Below are positions 1 through 8,500 of a stretch of 64,000 bases of DNA, piece by piece. The stretch lies in assembly GCA_018857735.1 (NCBI GenBank), contig JABMCL010000697.1, forward strand, positions 375,001 to 439,000. Direction: 5' to 3'. The notes beneath the pieces were generated by a model. The model was not told the origin of the DNA and did no database searches. It saw only the letters and a list, made by a program, of their open reading frames with translations. Every line of letters begins with the position of its first letter. Within the stretch, counting starts at the first letter, position 1. A program made the position numbers and the translations under genes. Source of the DNA: Alviniconcha marisindica (Eukaryota; Mollusca; Gastropoda; Provannidae).

Positions 1-18
1 GTTTACTTACTTACTTAC
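1..18 (+). repeat. 3' tail of a truncated SINE (family A)
   Basis: The window opens with GTTTACTTACTTACTTAC. This is the same tail that ends the three full-length tRNA-headed SINEs at 525-824, 49724-50058 and 52954-53271. The body of the element would lie to the left of the window. Confidence 0.45.
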
Positions 19-327
19 ACGAGAATGTAAAACGACAGATTATTAAGAATTAGACAAACAAGGGAGTTAATTGATTTCAGTGAACAAAACTTATTCCACA
101 TGTAACAATACATTAACAACAGACCAGTTGGGCCGTGCAACAAACAAAATTACTTGCATAAGTACGGCTCGAATCTTACATAAATGACGTCACAAACATT
201 TATCGATTAAGGGAGTTAACTTATTCAGTAGCGCCCTCGAAAGACGCCACATGAGCACAACAACAAAGACACCAGTCTGATTCCCGGTAGCTCATAGGAT
301 ATACATATCCTGGCTATACCCATCAGA

Positions 328-507
328 AATCCATAGTTCAGGAACTGTGTGAGAGTCGAGGTGGCCGTCCTGGGCTGTCCGTCCTAACGAGCCTTCTGGT
401 TTCCGTGGACGTAAAGCTATATTGAACCATGCTTCGGCATTGGTCTCAGCTTGTCCCTAATATGTCAACTGACATCTGAGGACATTAAGCAACACTGCCT
501 ACCTACC
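328..507 (+). mobile_element. SINE-like repeat, family B
   Basis: The segment begins near GTGTGAGAGTCGAGGTGGCC, contains a core of the form GAGCCTT-TGGTTTC-GTGGACGTAAAGC, and ends with a (CCTA)n-like tail. Diverged copies lie at 53292-53470 and 56290-56380. The core is also found in the 3' part of the family A SINEs, so the families share a 3' domain. It is flanked by ACCCATCAGAA at about 317 and 509, which looks like a target-site duplication. No recognisable tRNA head was seen. Confidence 0.6.
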
Positions 508-524
508 TACCCATCAGAAGGCGT

Positions 525-824
525 GAGCCGGTTTGGCCTAGCGGTAAGGCGTTAGGTTGGTAAGCAGAGGGACCGGTTCGAATCCGCTTCGGCTCTCCTT
601 TCTCTTCGAAAGTTGTGGTCTGTGGACACTGTCTTGTGGCTTTGTCCCTCACAGTTAATGAAACAGTAAAATGGCTCTCATCGCTGCCCATCTTAATGCA
701 GGAGTCATTCTGGTGGTGACAGTGTAGAGATAGGTATATCATTCCCCCCCCCCCCTTCCCCCCTTCTCCCCGTCCCTAATAACCCTAATGATTTCTGTGG
801 ACGCTAAGCACCATGTTTACTTAC
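525..824 (+). mobile_element. tRNA-derived SINE, family A, copy 1
   Basis: The head GAGCCGGTTTGGCCTAGCGG has a pol III A-box, followed about 30 nt later by the B-box GGTTCGAATCC (575-585). The stem then closes with CGGCTCT as in a tRNA. The roughly 150-bp body is followed by a C-rich tract, a core with TTTCTGTGGACG, and the tail CACCATGTTTACTTAC. Two other full copies are at 49724-50058 and 52954-53271. ACCCATCAGAA occurs on both sides (about 509 and 824), consistent with a target-site duplication. Not a functional tRNA: the anticodon arm and 3' end are those of a SINE head. Confidence 0.85.
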
Positions 825-867
825 CCATCAGAATTTTACGACAGGCCCTCCAGGATGCACAGACCGA

Positions 868-930
868 GTCGCTTACGGTAAATCTCACCTGGTATGCGAG
901 CAAATACTAGGTACATGAAAGACTCCACCA
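868..930 (-). repeat. Fragment of the fold-back/MITE family seen at 55.2-55.4 kb
   Basis: The order of motifs (TACGGTAAATCTCACCTGG, ATGCGAGCAAATAC, GGTACATGAA, CTCCACCA) matches one arm of the inverted-repeat element at 55177-55445 and the fragment at 10275-10388. It is diverged and has only one arm. Confidence 0.55.
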
Positions 931-1432
931 TCGCTGAGATAAAACTATTACACGCGTTTGCTGGTAATACGCTTTGTTTTCTTAAGAAGTATGTACATGA
1001 GCGAGGCCTGACAGACTTGTAATGTCCTCATTAACTGTGCATTGTGTGGTTATTTCGTATATCAAATAAATCCTTAATTAAACGAAAACAATGATAAATT
1101 CTAAGATATCCTGGATAGACGCCCAAGTTTGTAAGTAAACAAGTTTGAATAAATTGGTAAGAAAAGTGTAGCAATTACAACAGAAAGAGAAAAACACGTG
1201 CATGAACACACGCCGTTACGTCACTGTGGAAACAAACTTGCATCAGTCCTGAGGAAAGTGCCAACGCTTAAGACAGCGTCAAGTTGCCACGGGGTGCAAG
1301 TTTAGGAAGCAAATTTCATAACAACAGTAAAAACGCATACAACGTACATTTTTACAGCTGTGTTTCTGCTAATAATACATTTATTTATTTTTAAATTGGG
1401 GGGTCAAAAGTGTTTGGAACTCCAAATACTCG

Positions 1433-1433
<1 letters not shown>

Positions 1434-1494
<61 letters not shown>
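1434..1494. repeat. (GA)n microsatellite
   Basis: About 30 uninterrupted GA dinucleotides. Open reading frames across it (Ser-Leu or Arg-Glu runs) are artefacts of the repeat. Confidence 0.97.
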
Positions 1495-1498
<4 letters not shown>

Positions 1499-1859
1499 CA
1501 ACAGTGATACAAGGGATGTAAGTTCTAAGTTGATAGACTGCTTTTGGTTTCGACAGTTGTCCCCCCTACTGAAAATGTCCATCAGAGGAACACACACACA
1601 CAACGGACAGCTCTGTACAAGTAATAACATTCATTTCGTTGTGTTCTATTCACACATTTATATACTACTTTTAAAACGAACTAGCCTAAAACATGTAGTC
1701 AGCAATAAAGCCACTCCGAGTTCCGAAACTTAGTCTGAAAACTTCAAATCAAGGATTTCAGTGTCATTACTCAGTTGAACTGAATACTCCCTTGGTTTTT
1801 ATTTTGCGTTTCTAACTTACGATTACTAACGGGACTGATTGTATACAACAAGAAGCACT

Positions 1860-3000
1860 TGACAAGTGACAGCTTGTCTCCCCTCCTACCCAAACTAGCC
1901 AGAACGACACTCCGAAATGGAGGCTACACGCCCGGTGCCGAAGCCGTGACTACAGTGCCGTAGCGGGGCGGCCGTCTCAGTTAACTACAGCCGGGAAACT
2001 GCACGGCAAAACTGAACTGACATACATTTGTCAAATGTACCTATCAGTCTTCGTGAAGACCAAGTGAATGCTTGGTACAGCATGGCGTCACCTGGGATAT
2101 TTTATACGCCACTTTTTAGATTTCACAAATACTGATCATCAGAATCATCCACTAGGGTCATACGAAGCGAATACACCCCAAATTTGCAACAGAAAAGTGA
2201 GTTTTGTCATATCTGTCTCCTTCGGTGTGCTTATACGTAACGTAGGCTCCTTTCAGACATGTCAGTGATCTAGATCTAGCTAGTTTCTGACTGAGTAACC
2301 GTGCACGGCTTCCCCAGTCATGAGTGCTGCCCGGATGTCGGCAACTGAAACAATCGATCGTATACTGAGGATTCACTCACATTTACAGACTGTAATCTAA
2401 GTCACTTTTGTTGCAATGTTGGCTTCATTCGCTAGATATGACTGACTCGAACCGGCGGTGTTTGACTGACTGAATCACTAAGGACTCCGGGCTGAGTGAA
2501 GCGGCTGTGGCCGTCGGTCGGAACTGAAATGGCGTTTGATGTCCCAGGAATCAGTTAGCCGTCCGACCGTCTTCTTGGATATTAAAAGTGTCAAGCGTCG
2601 ACGGACCACAAAACCAGCCGGGTTTGCACATGTAGGCTTATTCACGAAATTCTTATTTTGCGGCACGTACGGCCGGTTTGTCGCGAGTCTCGGCGGCCGA
2701 GTGCCACGGCCGCTACTCGGCGTCACTGAGTGAAACTGACTGAGGCGCAACTGAGAGAGGCCGTGTTGCATACATGTAGAAGCTGCAATCACTGAGTGAG
2801 TCCAGAGAATGGATGTTTATTTGCGCTTGTTCAGTGCTCCTCACTGAGTTTGTTGATCACAGTTTCGGCAGTAACAGCGCGGGCTTCACCTGATGCCGCC
2901 GCAGCCGCCAGTGAGGTCTCAGTCAGTCAGTCAGTGAATGTCAGTGCTCCACTTCAGTCTGGGTGTAAACCGCTGCCGACCAGAACCATAAAACAGCGGC
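1860..3000. promoter_or_regulatory. CpG-containing region, candidate 5' region of ZnF-A
   Basis: This stretch is richer in CG dinucleotides than the surrounding AT-rich DNA (for example around 1930-1975 and 2680-2715) and holds many TGACTGA / ACTGAGTGA-type words at 2430-2960. ZnF-A needs a non-coding 5' exon, because its first coding exon begins at a splice acceptor (5520). This CpG region upstream on the same strand is a plausible location. A candidate donor, GGCA|GTGAGT, lies at 3435. There is no direct evidence of a transcription start. Confidence 0.3.
2270..2600 (+). repeat. Dispersed repeat, copy 1 (copy 2 at 53.93-54.19 kb)
   Basis: The segment shares collinear blocks with 53930-54190: a GGCTTCC-CAGT block, GATGTCGGCAA, ACAAT-GAT-GT-TACTGA, CACTTTTGTTGCAA, TGTTGGCTTCATTC and TAGATATGA, and later a block with ATGGC-TTTGATGTCC-AGGAAT and CTTGGATAT. 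The copies are roughly 75-80% alike by eye with small indels. The identity of the element is unknown. Confidence 0.6.
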
Positions 3001-3077
3001 AACATAAACTCCGAGGAAAAATAAAATCATGTATAACAAACTGGAAACAAGCAAAATTACATTAATTCTTCACGTGG

Positions 3078-3080
<3 letters not shown>

Positions 3081-3130
<50 letters not shown>

Positions 3131-3149
3131 GTGTGTGTGTGTGTGTGTG
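3081..3149. repeat. (AT)n followed by (GT)n microsatellite
   Basis: About 25 AT dinucleotides (3081-3130) run directly into about 9 GT dinucleotides (3131-3149). Confidence 0.95.
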
Positions 3150-5520
3150 ACCCGCTGAGCTGAGCTGTCCCAGTGGTCAAACCGTGTTTGCATTGCATGC
3201 ATGCATATACGTAAAAGTTCAACTGGAATTGAAAGGCTACGCGAAAAGAGTGTTTAACCTTTATACCACCGTGCCACCGCTTCCTCTTCCAGTTACTTCC
3301 CTTACTTGCCTGCGGCCGATACAAGGTGTGTTCATGTTCACACTTACAGATCTGTACTCTGGTAGAAGGTTCACTGGCAAAACTCGGCGTTTCACCAGTT
3401 TGCAGACTGAATCAGGATCGTTTGAACAAAGGCAGTGAGTAATTTTTAGTTTTGTTTCATCAGCAGCAGCGGTTAATACTAACAGATACAAGGTTGTTTC
3501 GACGTCATGCGTTTTGCTGTGGGCCTATGATGCTGAACGCAACACCAATGAGGGTGCGTTCAAGTTCACAATATGGCGGATATTCTGTGACTATATGTTA
3601 CGTAACTTTGCTCTCGGTTTCTGTTCATATTTGATGACATGATTATGTGCATGCATTAAATTAATGGTTGCCAAATTAATTAAGTTGCAAGAAATTCTTT
3701 TTTTCGGTTAATGTGCTGCACCGCCGTTTGGCTGTGTGTGAGACTAAGTTGACTTAGTAAGACGTACAGTATGCATTTAAATCCTATAAATTGAAACTTG
3801 CAGTTGATCTGTCACTATGACTTGCGTCAGTGAAGATATTAGCCTATACTCGTGTGCAAACTGCGGTCACAGGCAAGCGTCAAATTACCGAGAGAAGATT
3901 GATGAGGGGGCTTCTTAAAATAAAATCGTGTCGGCCAGGCTGGACTACCAGTCCCATAGCTGCCCGCAGTGCTGTCACAGTTAGTGGAAGCTGAGTGGCG
4001 GTGAGGCTGAGGATCGCCCTGATCATAAGTTGTCAAACTTTTGTGATGATATTTGATAACTGTACACATTTCTATCCTGTAACCTTGACATTACATTTAG
4101 TGACCTTGACATTTCAAGGTCATAGAGGCATGAAATGAATCAGTTGTGAGTTGAAACTGAAAGTGGTATTTTTCAGCAAGCTATTAATTAATGTATTATC
4201 TGATTCAGTTCAAACCATACTTAATACTTTTACTGATCAGTTGAATTTATTTATTTTAAATCACCAAAGTTTGTCCTGAGGTAACCCTGTGTAGTTGATC
4301 AGATGTTAAAATCCAAGAACATACCAAAATGAGAGATAATAATTAGTATCATTATGATCTTATCCTTGACAATCATGTAATAAAGCATCAGTGCATTGGC
4401 TGCCTCTACCCTTAGACTTTAACAATAATGGCATGGGGGGGGGGGGGGGGGGGTGCACACACACACTTAGAATAGTCTCTATGGACAAGATTTTGCACTT
4501 TACAAATACTTTCATTATTTTTATTATTAATTATTATAGCATTGCACACCCTGACTTAATTCAAGATCGTAACAGTGTTACTGTCAGAAACCTTGTAAAA
4601 CTGTAAGCTGCATTTTCTTGGCAAGTTTTGTGATTCAGTTTAAATTTGGCATTATCAATAATTATTATCACATGCCTGTCAAAAGTCATGCACCTAAAAA
4701 CTTATATGTGACCTTGGCATGTAATCAGTTTTAAATTTAAGGGAGGTATATATAATATGACTGATTTGACCTTTCACCCTTGGACTGGTAAAATCTCTTC
4801 ACTTGCTGACAGCAGCATTACAAAAGTAAAACTGCTTCTGAAACTAGTTAAAGCTCTTGTGTTGGCAAGTTTAAACATTGTGAAATTGTTCCATACATAT
4901 CATGTTATGGAAATACTTTTACAGATAATTCTATTTGTGGCTATTGCTTGTATTAACTAGAGAAACAATTGATGTGCTCCCTGCCTTGTCAAAAATGAAA
5001 AATTGCAACTAAAGGGTAAAAGTAGGTTTCTTGGCACTGTTTGTGCAAGATCCTCTAAGGTTGTAGGATGATTGGCAGTGTAAAGTGTGTTTGATAATAA
5101 TATCAGTAAGTCACACCCAAAAGATTGAAACTGTGTGTGTGTGTGTGTGTGCACGTGCATGCATGTGCAAGTGTGCATGCATCCATGTGTATAGTATATA
5201 ATGGAGATCCACATAATATAGAGATAAAAGAGATAAAGATTGCTAGAATGCTACTCATTGTAAAATGATGTATTTAATCATGTATTTAATGCAGTGCAAG
5301 TTAACTGTCAACACATGTATTTAACTAATAACATGTGAATATTTCACTAATTTTCCACAACTAGTAGTCGTACTTGATGCAATGTTTTATTCTGAAATTT
5401 GGGTCAGTACACTCTAACTCCTCTGAGCAACATAACAAGGTTGTGTGACTGTTTTAGTGTTTATGTGTTCTCTGAAGAAGGAATAATATTAATAACTGTT
5501 CCTGCTTTTTTTTATATCAG
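3150..5520 (+). other. Non-coding stretch, probable 5' intron of ZnF-A
   Basis: No coding sequence is visible. The stretch ends in a strong splice acceptor (a T-rich tract then ATATCAG at 5511-5520). It holds a 19-G run at 4435-4453, a (GT)n tract at about 5132-5151, and paired TGACCTTGACAT words with a TCAAGGTCA near 4080-4125. Most of it is AT-rich and featureless. Confidence 0.5.
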
Positions 5521-8500
5521 GATCAAGTCAGCCAAAGTACCTGTCAGCATCTCCCCTTGACCTTGCAAGCTGCAGCAACACAAATGCATTAATCTGCCCA
5601 TTGCTGGTCCAAAACAGTAACCATGGAGATAAAGGAGGAACCAGATCCGAAAGCTTACTTTAACTTAGCTGCTGGGTCAGGAACCGCAACCAGCACCCAG
5701 GAATGCTTTTCCACCCTTGTGCATCCTGAGCTTGTGGTCTTGGTGGTCACGTCACTGGGATGGCTGTGCAGTAAATGCAACAAAAGCCACGACTTTGGTT
5801 CTGGCGAGTCCATGGAGGACCATTTGCTTCGCATCCATGACATCAACACACAAGCCAAGGGGTCTGGCCAGTCTAAGGAAGGTCCTGAACATCACATCTG
5901 TGATGGTGATGCCAACACGCAAGCTGAAGTGCCAAGTGTGTCTGTGGAAAGCCTCCTGGACACTGACACACGAGGGAATGGATCTGGAAAGAAGGATGGA
6001 GGAGGGCTGCAGGTTTCAGAAATGCCACTTAATCACGAGTACGCAGCAAGACCAAGCAAAGCATTTTCTGCACCATCATCCCAGGGAAGACGGAGGAAAC
6101 AAACAGCCAAATCGGTAGAAGCTGACAAGTCCAAGAAGCCAAAACTGGATGAAACAGTTGCTTTGCTGGTTGCAAGCACCTCCTCACCCTCCCAGCAAGT
6201 CACATCCTCAGCAAGTGCAAACTCAGAAAGCACAGAAGCAACAAAACTGTTTACAGACACAAGGAGAGCCATCCAACCTCGGGTAGTTTTGCACAGGCAG
6301 ACATCTCAAAGGATCCAACGTTCAAGGAAATCTCCAAAATGCTATGAGCCATTAGTCTACACAAAACCAGAGGCAGTTCAAGCAGGTAGAACAAACAGAG
6401 CCTCAGTGAGACTGAGAGTTAAACCTGTGCAAAGGAATTTAGTATCCAGATCACAAGGCAAGAAACAGGTTGTGGTGACCAGTGGAGATACAAGTGCTGT
6501 AGTTTCTACTTTGTTAGAGAAATATGTAAGTACACTCGATTCAGAGTGCACTGCAAGTGCAACATTGTGCACCGCTGAGGCTGGTCAGCAGGAAACAAAC
6601 AAGTTGAATCCAAATGGCAGAATGGCCCGGGTGACTAAACAAGAGATTGAGGTAGCCAATTCTGATCAGTCAGCAGACCTACAAACATCTCCAGGTCCTT
6701 GTCTTCAATCATATTCACAGGTGTCTCAAGACAGTCCAAATGAAATGCCACCTAAGCCTTCAAACCATGGGATGAACTTGCCTGGTCTCTCAAGTGCCTT
6801 GCCTTCTGTTTCTGGAGATGTCCCAGAATCAAGATTAGATACAGAGTCTCAGTCTAAACAACCTCCAGATGCTTGCAGCAGTCTTCAAGATAGTGGCACC
6901 CAGGTGGTTACTCATAAGAGTAAGTCAGAGCTTGACGAGTTCAGTGGCAGATTGTCAGGTCCATTTTCATCATCAGTCAGTTTTTTCACTGGCCTTATCA
7001 GCCCAGAGAGTGCAGTTCCAGGTACAAATCCCCTTAGAGAAACATACTCAGAAACTCAGGAGTAATTGTCTAAAGAGGGAGAATAACAGCATTAATAATA
7101 CTGTCACTGGCCAGGCTTCTGCTAAGCAAATCACAGCCAAGATGTTGAGTGAACCATGCATATCTACAGATACGACAGGGCCAGGTGATGCAAAATTGCC
7201 AACACCAACACCTTTAGAACTATGGCATGACTGCAGTGTGGTCAGTCATGATGAAACTGCGACTGGCACCTACACAGTCATAAGAAATGATTTGGAATCT
7301 AACACCCACACCAGCACAAAGAATACAATTGTTCCTGTAAGGCCTTTTAGTGTTGCTGTCCACTCAGGGCTGCCCGATGCACCTTTGGTTCCTAGGTCCA
7401 GATCTCCAGGGACTTTGACTGAGGGCAGCTCCTCTGTTGAATGTATAAATTACAACAGCTCTTCCAGTTCCAGTTTAGCCTGCAAGGACCCTGTTGGTGA
7501 TTGTGTCAAAAATGAGGTGAGGCTTGTCTGTGACTTCTGTGAGCATTCCTTCTCCGACACCCAGTCCCTGCAGATGCATATTAAACATTACAAGGGCCAG
7601 AAACCAGTCAAGTGCAAGACCTGCCAGGCAAAGTTCCACAACCTTGACCTCCTAAATGTCCACATTTACTATGACCATGAGACAGAGTCCATACCACATT
7701 GCCTCACCTGTAAGAAAGTTATCCATAAAAGACGGTCTCTCTTGGAACACATTGTCTTCATGCATGCCACATCCAAAGGGCTGAAACCCAACCAAGTGCG
7801 CAGGGACTCCAAGCTTTTGTTCCAGTGTGCCGTGTGTCAGATGAAAATGGTGAATGACCCTAGGACGGTGGAGTCACACGCCAATGCTCACAAGAAAGAT
7901 GACTTTCGGTGCCACATCTGTGGTCAAGGCTTCAGGTTGAAGTATCTGCTTCAGGCACACACCCACGCAGAGCACAACCTGGACAAATGCGGCACGGAAT
8001 TTGAAACGGGAATGCTTCCCGATGTTTATCATCAAGTGACGGAGTTGATACAAAGGGAGCAGGCCCGCCTCAGGGGTCCCAAGACATTGCGGTGCAGAGT
8101 CTGTGACAAGGTCATGTCAGGCAAAGCTTTCAACATGCTGAAGCACCTGGTGAAGCATTACAGACCCCGTAAACTGGACAAAGAAACACCCATGTACTAC
8201 TGCCATGACTGCAAGAAAGAGGTCCCTGACGTGGGAGAGAGTGTCCACTATCACAGGCTGATGCACGGACACATTGACAGCAGCAACAGCAAGCTCAAGT
8301 GCAGCATTTGCGGTGCCTGTTTCATTTCTGAAGGTCTGCGTCGACGCCATGAGGACACTGTCCACAAGTTTGACTTGGACCAGAATGCATCAGAGCGGGA
8401 CAAAAAAAGCATGTGTGAGATGTGCGGGAAGGAGTTTGTAAGCAAAGCTCTACTACAGAGGCACGTGAAACGTCACAGCGAAGAGAAAGGCCTGTTCAGC

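Noticed and set aside
525..600. A tRNA gene
   Set aside because: The tRNA-like fold is followed by a conserved 250-bp body and tail shared by two other copies, so it is a SINE head.
1391..1733. Ser-Leu and Arg-Glu rich reading frames
   Set aside because: They translate a (GA)n microsatellite and have no codon-like flanks or splice support.
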